Shown piece by piece: positions 57,808 through 64,000 of a DNA stretch of 64,000 bases; the first letter of the stretch is position 1; each line of letters opens with the position of its first letter. The notes under the pieces are model-generated. The model was not told the origin of the DNA, made no database searches, and saw only the letters and a program-made list of their open reading frames with translations. This DNA is from Streptomyces flaveolus (GTDB lineage Bacteria; Actinomycetota; Actinomycetes; Streptomycetales; Streptomycetaceae). The translations under genes and the position numbers were made by a program. The stretch covers positions 1 through 64,000 of the forward strand of contig NZ_BMRV01000017.1 of NCBI RefSeq assembly GCF_014648815.1, read 5' to 3'.

Positions 57808-60438
57808 TCAGGCGGGCGGGGTGGGGCGGAGGGCGAGGACGGCGATGTCGTCGGCACTGTCGGCGCCCAGCCCGATCAGCAACTCGTCGCAGAACGTGTC
57901 GAGGGACTCGCGGGCAAGGTCGGCCGCGTGCCGGCGCAGGCGGTCGAGAGCGACGTCGAGCACCTCGCCCCGGCGCTCCACCAGACCGTCGGTGTACAGC
58001 AGCAGCGTCGAGTGGGCCGGCAGCACGGTGCAGGCCGTGGGGCGGGCCACCTCCGGATCCATGCCGAGCAGCAGGCCCGCGCCCTGTTCGAGGTAGCGGG
58101 TCTCGCCGTCCCGGGTGGTCAGCAGGGGCGGCGGATGACCCGCGGAGGAGTGGTGCAGCTCCCAGGGGCCCTCGGCGGGGCCCTTGACGATGCCGTAGAC
58201 GCAGGTGGCGGTGGCCTCCCGGTAGAGACTGTGGTTCGCCAGGTCCAGTCGGCGCAGCACCTCCGCGGGCGGCTCCTCGCGGTCCACGGCGATGCCCCGG
58301 AGCATGCTCCGCAGCTGGCTCATGGCGATGGCCGCGTCGAGGTTGTGCCCGGTGACGTCGCCGATGACCACGGCGGTGTCCCCGCTGGGCACGACGAAGC
58401 CGTCGTACCAGTCACCGCCGACCTGCGCGGTGGTGGACGAGGCAGCGTAGCGGGCGGCCATCTGCAGGTGCCCGACGTCGGGCAGCACGGGTAGCAGGGA
58501 GAGCTGGAGCCGTTCGGCGATGCTGCGGGTCCGCTGGTACAGCCGGGCGTTGTCCACGCCCAGGGCGAGGCTGTGCACCAGGTCGTCGACGAGGGACAGG
58601 TCCTCCTCGGTGAAGGGCGGGGCCCCGGCCGTCCGGGTGACGGTCAGCGCACCGAAGATCTCCCTGCGGGCGCGCAGCGGGGCGACGACGGCACTGCCCG
58701 CGCCGAGCCTCCGGAACAGGTCGGCGTAGTCCCGGTCGAGCTCGCTCACGGCCTGTCCCGGCGTCGGCGTCCCGGTGAGCAGCAGGGGCCCCGCCCCGCG
58801 CAGCGCCCGGGCCAGTGGGCCGCGCGAGACCTCGGAGACCGGCGGGAGCGGGCCCTCGTACGACTCGGGACGCAGCCCGCGTGGATCCCGGTGCACGACA
58901 CAGACCCGGTCCACCTGGGCGTGTTCGGTGAACAGGTCCACCGCGCACCAGTCGGCCAGCCGCCGCGTGAGCAGCCGGCCGACGCGCCGCAGGCCCTCGC
59001 CCAGGTCCAGGGTGTTGTTGAGTTCGGCCCCCGTGTCGGCCAGCAGGGACAGCCGGTCCAGCGCGGACATGCCGTGGCCGTTGCCGTCCGGCCTCGGAAC
59101 CCGTTCCGGAGCGGCCGGAGAGCGGCTCCTGCCGGGGTCCGGCAGCGGGGCCTGCCGGTGCCTGCCGGCCGGTCCGGGAGAGTCGAGGGACGTGGTCGCC
59201 CGCGGGGAGAGCTGGGCGACGAAGACGGTGCGGCCGTCGGCGGTCTCCTGGGTCTGGATGTACAGCCGGACCGGCACCAGCCGGCCGTCGTGGTGCAGTG
59301 CCGGAAGCGGCACGGACCGGCCCACGATGCGGGTGCGACCGGTGAGCAGCAGGGACGTGAAGGCCGCGGTGTGCCGGTCTCGCAGGTGCTCGGGAATGAG
59401 GGTGGTGAGCTTGCGCCCGACCAGGTCGTCCACGGTCCAGCCGAGCATGTCAGCCGCCGGCCCGTTCGCCGCGATGATCCGGTTGGCCTCGTCGGCGGCG
59501 ATGGTCGGAAGCCGGCCGGCCCGCACATGGGTGACGTCCCACGGCACCAGGTCCGAGGAGCTGACCTCCGGCTCGCGGGGGAGGACGGTCCACGCGGTGG
59601 GCCGGCCCCCGGAGAGCTGGCCGACGATCTCGTCGAACAGCCAGTCCTGGAAGGCGCGTCCGCGCGGCAGGGCCGGCAGGGTCAGGAGACGCTCCTCCCG
59701 GGCCGCTTCCTCTGCCGTCTCCAGGACGCGGCGCAGGGTGCGTACGGCCGGTGTCGCGTCGGCCGGCAACGTCAGCGACACGGAGCGCAGCCCCGCGTCG
59801 GGGAGCGGCTCGGCGGGGGCGGCCAGACCGGCGCTGATCATGTTGTTGGTGTCATGGGCGGTGGTGAGGTCGTGCGGCAGCACCTCCAGGTGGTCTCCGG
59901 TGAAAGCGCCGAGGGTGAGCTCGCGCAGCAGTGCGTGCCGGTGCTGCTGGGATGCCGCGCACAGGGCGCTGGGCACGTCGACAAGTGCCACCGTCCTCCC
60001 GTGCGGGTCCGGCGGGGCGGCCTCCCACCCGGGCGCCGGCGGTGGGGGACCGTCGGGCCACAGCTCGAACCACACGGTCTTGTGCGTGTCGCCGGCGTCG
60101 GCCCCGTGCCGCGACGCCAACTGCTCGACCAGCGCCAGCCCTTGCCCCGTACCGGCGTACGGCGGGGAGTGGCGCGGTACGGGACCACGGCGGGGCCGGC
60201 GATCACCGACCTCCACGCGCACCCGGCCGTCGTGCACCCGGACACCGACCTCGATCTCCGTGCCCGCGTGCAGCACCGCGTTGGTGACCAGCTCGCCGGC
60301 GAGGAGCTGGGCGGTGTCGGTGAGGTCCGGGGCGACGTCGTCGAGAGCCGCGCGCACGAACCGTCGAGCCGACGCCGCGCTCCGCGGCTCGCCGGGAAAG
60401 CGCCGTGACACCGCCTCCGGCGGATCGGGATGGTCCAT
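57808..60438 (-). CDS. multi-domain PP2C phosphatase (SpoIIE type) with ATPase, PAS and GAF domains
   Basis: An 876-residue cytoplasmic signalling protein. From the N-terminus: anti-sigma-type HATPase (about 20-130; LAGELVTNAVLHAGTEI), a linker domain, PAS (about 315-425; ANRIIAANGPAADMLGWTVD), GAF (about 465-625; LSLLADTGAELNNTLDLGEG), and SpoIIE/PP2C phosphatase (about 640-870; QVGGDWYDGFV, GDVTGHNLDAA, SAGHPPPLL, DDIAVLALR) with its metal Asps. It combines a kinase-like and a phosphatase module of a partner-switch pathway, probably acting on STAS antagonists. The start at 60438 is chosen because upstream sequence is non-coding; its ribosome binding site is weak. Confidence 0.85.
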   Translation of the reverse strand: MDHPDPPEAVSRRFPGEPRSAASARRFVRAALDDVAPDLTDTAQLLAGELVTNAVLHAGTEIEVGVRVHDGRVRVEVGDRRPRRGPVPRHSPPYAGTGQGLALVEQLASRHGADAGDTHKTVWFELWPDGPPPPAPGWEAAPPDPHGRTVALVDVPSALCAASQQHRHALLRELTLGAFTGDHLEVLPHDLTTAHDTNNMISAGLAAPAEPLPDAGLRSVSLTLPADATPAVRTLRRVLETAEEAAREERLLTLPALPRGRAFQDWLFDEIVGQLSGGRPTAWTVLPREPEVSSSDLVPWDVTHVRAGRLPTIAADEANRIIAANGPAADMLGWTVDDLVGRKLTTLIPEHLRDRHTAAFTSLLLTGRTRIVGRSVPLPALHHDGRLVPVRLYIQTQETADGRTVFVAQLSPRATTSLDSPGPAGRHRQAPLPDPGRSRSPAAPERVPRPDGNGHGMSALDRLSLLADTGAELNNTLDLGEGLRRVGRLLTRRLADWCAVDLFTEHAQVDRVCVVHRDPRGLRPESYEGPLPPVSEVSRGPLARALRGAGPLLLTGTPTPGQAVSELDRDYADLFRRLGAGSAVVAPLRARREIFGALTVTRTAGAPPFTEEDLSLVDDLVHSLALGVDNARLYQRTRSIAERLQLSLLPVLPDVGHLQMAARYAASSTTAQVGGDWYDGFVVPSGDTAVVIGDVTGHNLDAAIAMSQLRSMLRGIAVDREEPPAEVLRRLDLANHSLYREATATCVYGIVKGPAEGPWELHHSSAGHPPPLLTTRDGETRYLEQGAGLLLGMDPEVARPTACTVLPAHSTLLLYTDGLVERRGEVLDVALDRLRRHAADLARESLDTFCDELLIGLGADSADDIAVLALRPTPPA

Positions 60439-60821
60439 GGCACCCAGTGTGTGCCCGGCACGGCCGGGATCGCGGGACGCCGTGCGGCGGGCCCCGGCCG
60501 GGCCGCCGCCGCCGTCCGCCGTCCGGGTGACGGCCCGGACGGCTCGCACGAAGGGGGCACAGGAGGAGCCAGGGGGAGCCACCGGGGGCCGCTCTGGTAG
60601 GCGGCGGACGACTCCGATAGCTTTCTCGTGTGGCCCCGCGTTCTCCCCCGTGCGCGGGGCCACGCCACCGAGCGGAGCCTCGTGATGGTCGACGTGCCCG
60701 GTGATGCGGAGCGCCGACCGGGCAGAATCCCTCACAACAGGCCGAGCTGCGGCAACCGCGGCTCGCGGTGCGAGAGAGGTGTCGGTGCGTGGGTGAGCGG
60801 CAGGACCGGGAGTGGACGGCG
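60439..60821. other. intergenic stretch with a hairpin
   Basis: No convincing gene in about 380 bases between divergent genes. It contains a perfect 11-bp hairpin, GTGGCCCCGCG (60630-60640) with its complement at 60653-60663 and a 12-base loop. That position is upstream of both neighbours, so it is more likely regulatory than a terminator. Confidence 0.5.
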
Positions 60822-61013
60822 ATGACCCCGGGGGACTTCGACCGGGAAGCCCCGCTGCGGCTGAACGTGGGCACCGGTCCCACCGCCGTTCCGGCCGAGC
60901 CGGACGAGTACGGCACGGCTCCCCTGTTCGGGGACACGGCACCCGAGCGGGCCGCCCCGCGCCGGGACCGGCCGCGCGCCAGACCGACCGGCGCGCAGGA
61001 ACGCCTGTTCTGA
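60822..61013 (+). CDS. small hypothetical protein, 63 residues
   Basis: A 63-residue, highly polar and probably disordered protein. The ATG at 60822 has GGGAG nine bases upstream. It is acidic in the first half (DEYGTAPLFGDTAPERA) and strongly basic at the end (RRDRPRARPTGAQERLF). Codon use is typical of the genome. I do not recognise a family. Confidence 0.55.
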   Translation: MTPGDFDREAPLRLNVGTGPTAVPAEPDEYGTAPLFGDTAPERAAPRRDRPRARPTGAQERLF

Positions 61014-61059
61014 CCCGGAGGTCATGATCACGCGGCTGGCGAACGAGCTGCCAAATGAC

Positions 61060-61089
61060 TGGACGGCGCGATGCTCGGGCTTGTAGCTT
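61060..61089 (+). promoter_or_regulatory. promoter of the leader peptide/monooxygenase unit
   Basis: TGGACG (61060-61065) and TAGCTT (61084-61089) are 18 bases apart, predicting a transcript start near 61096 and a short run-up to the leader ribosome binding site. GCTTGCGGC at 61086-61094 overlaps the -10 and recalls half of the rifamycin-associated element as I remember it, without the second half. Confidence 0.5.
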
Positions 61090-61126
61090 GCGGCGGACCG
61101 TGACACCGCCCGAGGAGGTGAGACCC

Positions 61127-61180
61127 ATGAACGCAGTATCGACGTGGGTGCTCCCCCTTTCCGTCACGGCCGGCGATTGA
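61127..61180 (+). CDS. 17-residue leader peptide upstream of the monooxygenase
   Basis: The frame reads MNAVSTWVLPLSVTAGD and stops with TGA. Its ribosome binding site, GAGGAGGTGA, is nearly perfect and far better than that of the enzyme gene 55 bases downstream, so it must be translated well. Inside it, CCTTTC (61156-61161) is complementary to the enzyme's GAAAGG site. The arrangement looks like a ribosome-controlled attenuator, as in erm and cat genes. Confidence 0.65.
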   Translation: MNAVSTWVLPLSVTAGD

Positions 61181-61236
61181 CGTAGGTGTCGCCGGGAGCG
61201 CCTCCCGCCAAGGCACTCCCGAAAGGCAAACACCTA
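61156..61236 (+). promoter_or_regulatory. alternative RNA pairings that can mask the monooxygenase ribosome binding site
   Basis: Two interleaved pairings are possible in the message. CCTTTC (61156-61161) with GAAAGG (61221-61226) would hide the ribosome binding site. TAGGTGT (61183-61189) with ACACCTA (61230-61236) would cover the start codon's first base. A small GGGAG-CGC-CTCCC hairpin (61194-61206) sits between. A ribosome on the leader would cover the first strand and change which pairing forms. Confidence 0.55.
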
Positions 61237-62717
61237 TGGACTCTTCGCAGTTCGCCGCAGAGCCGTCGGCCTCCGGCGCCGATCGCGCGTCCCTCGTGCA
61301 CGATGTGATCATTGCCGGGTGCGGGCCGACCGGCGCGACGCTGGCCGCCGAACTGAGGCTGCACGGCGTGCGGGTACTCGTCCTGGAGAAGGAGACCGAG
61401 CCCGTGTCGTTCGCCCGCATCGTCGGTCTGCACATGCGCAGTCTCGAGCTGATGGCGATGCGCGGACTCCTGGACCGCATGCGCGACCACGGAAGGCAGC
61501 GTCCGGCCGGCGGATTCTTCGCCGGCATCGACAAACCCGCACCCAAGGGCCTGGATTCCGCGCACGCCTATCTGCTGGGCATCCCGCAACCGGTCGTCGT
61601 GCGACTGCTCGAAGACCATGCGACCCGACTGGGTGCGCAGATCCGGCGCGGTCGTGCGGTGGCCGGTCTCGAGCAGGACGAGGAAGGTGTGACCGTCGAG
61701 CTGGTGGACGGCGAACGGCTGCGCTCGCGCTATCTCGTCGGCTGTGACGGCGGGCGCAGCACGGTGCGCAGACTGCTCGGCGTCGGCTTCCCCGGTGAAC
61801 CCTCGCGGACCGAGACGCTGATGGGCGAGATGCACGTGGGGGTGCCGCAGGAGGAGATCGCCGCCAAGGTGGCCGGGCTCGGCGCGACCGGCAAGCGCTT
61901 CTGGCTCAGGCCCGTCGGAAGGGCCTACAGCGTTGTGGTCCCCGCCGCGGGAGTCAGCGATCGCACCGAACCACCCACCCTCGAGGACTTCAAGCGACAA
62001 CTGCGCGCCATCGCCGGAACCGATTTCGGCGTGCACTCCCCGCGCTGGTTGTCCCGCTTCGGGGATGCCACCCGGCTGGCCGAACGCTATCGGGTCGGGC
62101 GGGTGCTGCTGGCCGGCGACGCGGCACACATCCATCCGCCCACCGGCGGACAGGGCCTCAACCTGGGCGTCCAGGACGCGTTCAACCTCGGCTGGAAACT
62201 GGCCGCACAGGTCCGCGCCTGGGCGCCGGAGACACTGCTGGACACCTACCAGGCGGAGCGTCATCCGGTCGCCGAGGACGTGCTGGACAACACCCGCGCC
62301 CAGATGGAACTGCACTCCACCGAACCGGGCCCGCAGGCCGTGCGCAGGCTGCTCACCGAACTGATGGACTTCGACGAGGTGAACCGCTACCTCATCGAGA
62401 AGATCACCGCGATCGGCATCCGCTACGACTTCGGCGAAGGCCCCGACCTGCTCGGCCGCCGCCTGCCCGACATCGACGTGAAACACGGCCGCCTCTACGG
62501 TCTGCTGCATCGCGGCCGCGGCCTGCTGCTGGACCGCACCGAACGCCTGACCGCCGGCGGCTGGTCGGACCGGGTCGACCACCTCGCGGACCCCACCGCG
62601 GCCCTCGACGCCCCCTGCGTCCTGCTGCGCCCGGACGGCCACGTCGCCTGGATCGGCGACGATCAGCGGGATCTGGACGAGCACCTCTCCCGCTGGTTCG
62701 GCAGGCCCGCCGGCTGA
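61236..62717 (+). CDS. rox: FAD monooxygenase, rifampicin monooxygenase (Rox)-like
   Basis: A 493-residue class A flavoprotein hydroxylase. The FAD motif GCGPTGATLAAELRLHG is at about 29-45, the second motif LVGCDGGRSTVRRLLG and the third LLAGDAAHIHPPTGGQGLNL follow. Several stretches (LRAIAGTDFGVHSPRWLSRF, NRYLIEKITAI, LLRPDGHVAWIGDDQ) match what I know of Rox enzymes, which hydroxylate rifamycins and linearise them. An extra 20 residues precede the FAD domain. Translation is probably set by the leader peptide region. Related aromatic hydroxylases cannot be excluded. Confidence 0.8.
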   Translation: MDSSQFAAEPSASGADRASLVHDVIIAGCGPTGATLAAELRLHGVRVLVLEKETEPVSFARIVGLHMRSLELMAMRGLLDRMRDHGRQRPAGGFFAGIDKPAPKGLDSAHAYLLGIPQPVVVRLLEDHATRLGAQIRRGRAVAGLEQDEEGVTVELVDGERLRSRYLVGCDGGRSTVRRLLGVGFPGEPSRTETLMGEMHVGVPQEEIAAKVAGLGATGKRFWLRPVGRAYSVVVPAAGVSDRTEPPTLEDFKRQLRAIAGTDFGVHSPRWLSRFGDATRLAERYRVGRVLLAGDAAHIHPPTGGQGLNLGVQDAFNLGWKLAAQVRAWAPETLLDTYQAERHPVAEDVLDNTRAQMELHSTEPGPQAVRRLLTELMDFDEVNRYLIEKITAIGIRYDFGEGPDLLGRRLPDIDVKHGRLYGLLHRGRGLLLDRTERLTAGGWSDRVDHLADPTAALDAPCVLLRPDGHVAWIGDDQRDLDEHLSRWFGRPAG

Positions 62718-62729
62718 CCCTCGGACGGC

Positions 62730-62764
62730 GAAGGCGGCCCGACCCGTATCAGAGGGCCGCCTTC
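62730..62764. terminator. bidirectional hairpin terminator
   Basis: GAAGGCGGCCC (62730-62740) pairs perfectly with GGGCCGCCTTC (62754-62764) across a 13-base loop, between the convergent monooxygenase and Lrp genes. Confidence 0.8.
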
Positions 62765-62794
62765 CGGAAGTGCCGGGACGGCACGGCCCGAGGA

Positions 62795-63247
62795 TCAGAG
62801 CTGCTCGGTGGCTTTGGGGGAGACAGCCCGCTCGAAGAAGGTCTCCAGGACGACGGTGGCCTGCGTCCCGCTGACGCCGTCGATCGCGTAGATCCGGCGG
62901 AGCACGTCCTGCAGTTGCTCGGTGGTCGCGGTCCTGACCTTCACCAGCACCGAGGCACTGCCGGCCGTGATGTGCGCCTCGAGTATCTCGGGAATCGCGG
63001 CGAAGCCCTCCGAGGAATCACCCATCCACGCGGTCGAGTCGACCGTCACATAGGCCAGGACGCCGCCGCCGACCGCCGTCGGGTCCACCTCGGCGACGGT
63101 GCGCCGGATGACGCCGCGCGAGCGCAGCTTGCGAACGCGTTCGTGGGCGGCTCCCGCCGACAGACCGACTGCCCGGCCGAGAACGGCGTAGGACTGTGTG
63201 GCGTCCTGCTGGAGCAGCTCCAGCAGGACACGATCGATGTGATCCAC
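62795..63247 (-). CDS. Lrp/AsnC-family transcriptional regulator
   Basis: A 150-residue regulator. The GTG at 63247 follows TGGAGA; a much longer frame upstream has no site. The helix-turn-helix (residues 1-50; DRVLLELLQQDATQSYAVLG, AAHERVRKLRSRGVI) is followed by the RAM ligand domain (about 70-140; VLVKVRTATTEQLQDVLRR). Members sense amino acids or related small molecules. It is divergent from the SMP-30 lactonase gene, which is its likely target. Confidence 0.85.
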   Translation of the reverse strand: MDHIDRVLLELLQQDATQSYAVLGRAVGLSAGAAHERVRKLRSRGVIRRTVAEVDPTAVGGGVLAYVTVDSTAWMGDSSEGFAAIPEILEAHITAGSASVLVKVRTATTEQLQDVLRRIYAIDGVSGTQATVVLETFFERAVSPKATEQL

Positions 63248-63270
63248 GACTCTCCATTCGGCTTCTGCTT

Positions 63271-63297
63271 GATTGCACCATATCCGATCCAGCAATC
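63271..63297. promoter_or_regulatory. dyad in the Lrp/lactonase intergenic region
   Basis: GATTGC (63271-63276) and GCAATC (63292-63297) form an inverted repeat with a 15-base gap in AT-richer DNA between the divergent genes. The size and place fit an Lrp-type operator. Confidence 0.5.
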
Positions 63298-63348
63298 TTG
63301 CCAATGTGCCGTACATGATTCGGCGCTGGCGAGGATAAGGGGAGAGTC

Positions 63349-64000
63349 GTGGCCGACGAGCTGTACGAAATGTTCGACGACCGGTTCCGTACCGGGCGGT
63401 GCATGAACGGTGACGCGGGCCTCGAGGTGCTGGCAACCGGTTGCCGGTGGGCCGAGGGACCGATCTACGTGCCCGCCTGGCGGCAGTTGATCTGGAGCGA
63501 CATCCCCAATGACCGGATGCTGCGCTGGGACGAGGAGACCGGCGAGGTCGGCGTCTTCCGCCGCTCCGCCGGGCACCCCAACGGCAACACCCTCGACCGG
63601 CAGGGCCGGCTGATCACCTGCGAACAGGGCAACCGCCGGGTGACCAGGACCGAACACGACGGCAGCCGCAGCGTGTTGGCCGATCGCTGGCAAGGTAAGC
63701 GTCTGAACAGCCCGAACGACGCGGCTGTGAAGTCCGACGGCTCGATCTGGTTCTCCGACCCGGACTTCGGTATCACCAGCGACTACGAGGGCCACCGTGC
63801 CGAGAGCGAGATCGGCGCCAACAACGTCTACCGCATCGACCCGGACAGCGGCGAAGTGCGCCTGGTCGCCGACTGCTTCGAAGCCCCCAACGGCCTGGTC
63901 TTCTCGGCCGACGAGCGGCAGCTCTTCGTCTCCGACACCCGGGCCGGCTGCATCCGGGTCTTCGACGTGCGAGAGAACGGCACGCTGTCCGAGGGCAGGG
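63349..64000 (+). CDS. SMP-30/gluconolactonase family protein, truncated by the window end
   Basis: The first 217 codons of a six-bladed beta-propeller lactonase; the rest lies beyond the window. The GTG at 63349 follows AAGGGGAGA. Metal-site residues are in place: Glu in GCRWAEGPIYVP, Asn in GKRLNSPNDAAVKSDGSIWF (the N-x-x-D strand) and Asn in APNGLVFSADE. Enzymes of this family hydrolyse sugar lactones such as gluconolactone with calcium or zinc. Control by the divergent Lrp-type regulator is likely. Confidence 0.85.
   Translation, partial: MADELYEMFDDRFRTGRCMNGDAGLEVLATGCRWAEGPIYVPAWRQLIWSDIPNDRMLRWDEETGEVGVFRRSAGHPNGNTLDRQGRLITCEQGNRRVTRTEHDGSRSVLADRWQGKRLNSPNDAAVKSDGSIWFSDPDFGITSDYEGHRAESEIGANNVYRIDPDSGEVRLVADCFEAPNGLVFSADERQLFVSDTRAGCIRVFDVRENGTLSEGR

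Noticed and set aside
61060..61100. Full rifamycin-associated element upstream of the Rox-like gene
   Set aside because: Only one half-like piece, GCTTGCGGC, is present; I could not find the second arm of the inverted repeat.
57808..61233. Extension of the SpoIIE-type gene to a start at 61233
   Set aside because: The extra 265 codons are low-complexity, have no domain and lie across the leader peptide and the small gene at 60822. The first domain starts right after the ATG at 60438.
1..64000. tRNA, rRNA, CRISPR arrays, insertion sequences and attachment sites
   Set aside because: I looked for regular spaced repeats, transposase motifs and terminal inverted repeats and saw none. Structured tRNA genes were not recognised by eye, so a missed one cannot be fully excluded.
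1..64000. TTA leucine codons that would signal bldA control
   Set aside because: Each TTA or TAA triplet I checked in gene regions was out of frame, mostly in GGT-TAC or AGT-TAC pairs.

Overview
The window is chromosomal DNA from an actinomycete, almost certainly Streptomyces. Overall GC is very high, third codon positions are nearly all G or C, many starts are GTG with GGAG-type ribosome binding sites, and gene families are typical of the genus: FurA with catalase-peroxidase, MEDS/anti-sigma and STAS proteins, a SpoIIE phosphatase with PAS and GAF domains, a CBM2 mannanase behind a CebR-type box, and secreted discoidin proteins. From memory, the furA/catalase-peroxidase and pyruvate carboxylase neighbourhood resembles the left part of the S. 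coelicolor chromosome; I could not check this. I saw no rRNA, tRNA, insertion sequence, CRISPR array or in-frame TTA codon.

Layout. 0-2.3 kb: a sensor/anti-sigma and STAS pair, a PRC-barrel protein and a tiny membrane protein. 2.3-6.5 kb: Dps, a flavodoxin-fold reductase, an alpha/beta hydrolase, a lone FAD-domain protein and a GH25 muramidase. 6.6-12.1 kb: peptidase E and an IclR regulator on one strand, DUF1177, an NCS1 permease and an M20 hydrolase on the other; this looks like one uptake and hydrolysis unit. 12.3-16.2 kb: two polyprenyl synthases, a small partner protein and an MpaB/rubber-oxygenase-type protein. 16.2-20.8 kb: DUF350 and DUF475 membrane proteins opposite furA-katG. 21-25.6 kb: a MerR regulator divergent from an unusual double alpha/beta hydrolase, then a secreted mannanase. 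25.7-33.3 kb: a two-component system between two secreted or anchored proteins, then pyruvate carboxylase.

34.4-48 kb is the most striking part. It is a long leftward operon with a PelF-type glycosyltransferase, a 12-segment membrane protein, three sugar-nucleotide enzymes, a spherulin-4 protein, a GH114 lipoprotein and a large secreted NodB-like deacetylase resembling fungal Agd3. Together these match the parts list of fungal galactosaminogalactan and bacterial Pel systems, so I propose it makes, deacetylates and trims a galactosamine-rich exopolysaccharide. A secreted small protein and a discoidin/beta-helix protein lie beside it.

48-57.6 kb holds a TetR/aldo-keto reductase pair and an alkyl-sulfate-type catabolic set: MFS transporter, TetR regulator, acyl-CoA ligase, acyl-CoA dehydrogenase and SdsA-type sulfatase. 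Two promoters there share a spaced motif. 57.8-64 kb has a SpoIIE-type phosphatase, a rifampicin-monooxygenase-like flavoprotein behind a 17-residue leader peptide that can base-pair with its ribosome binding site, an Lrp/AsnC regulator and a truncated SMP-30 lactonase.
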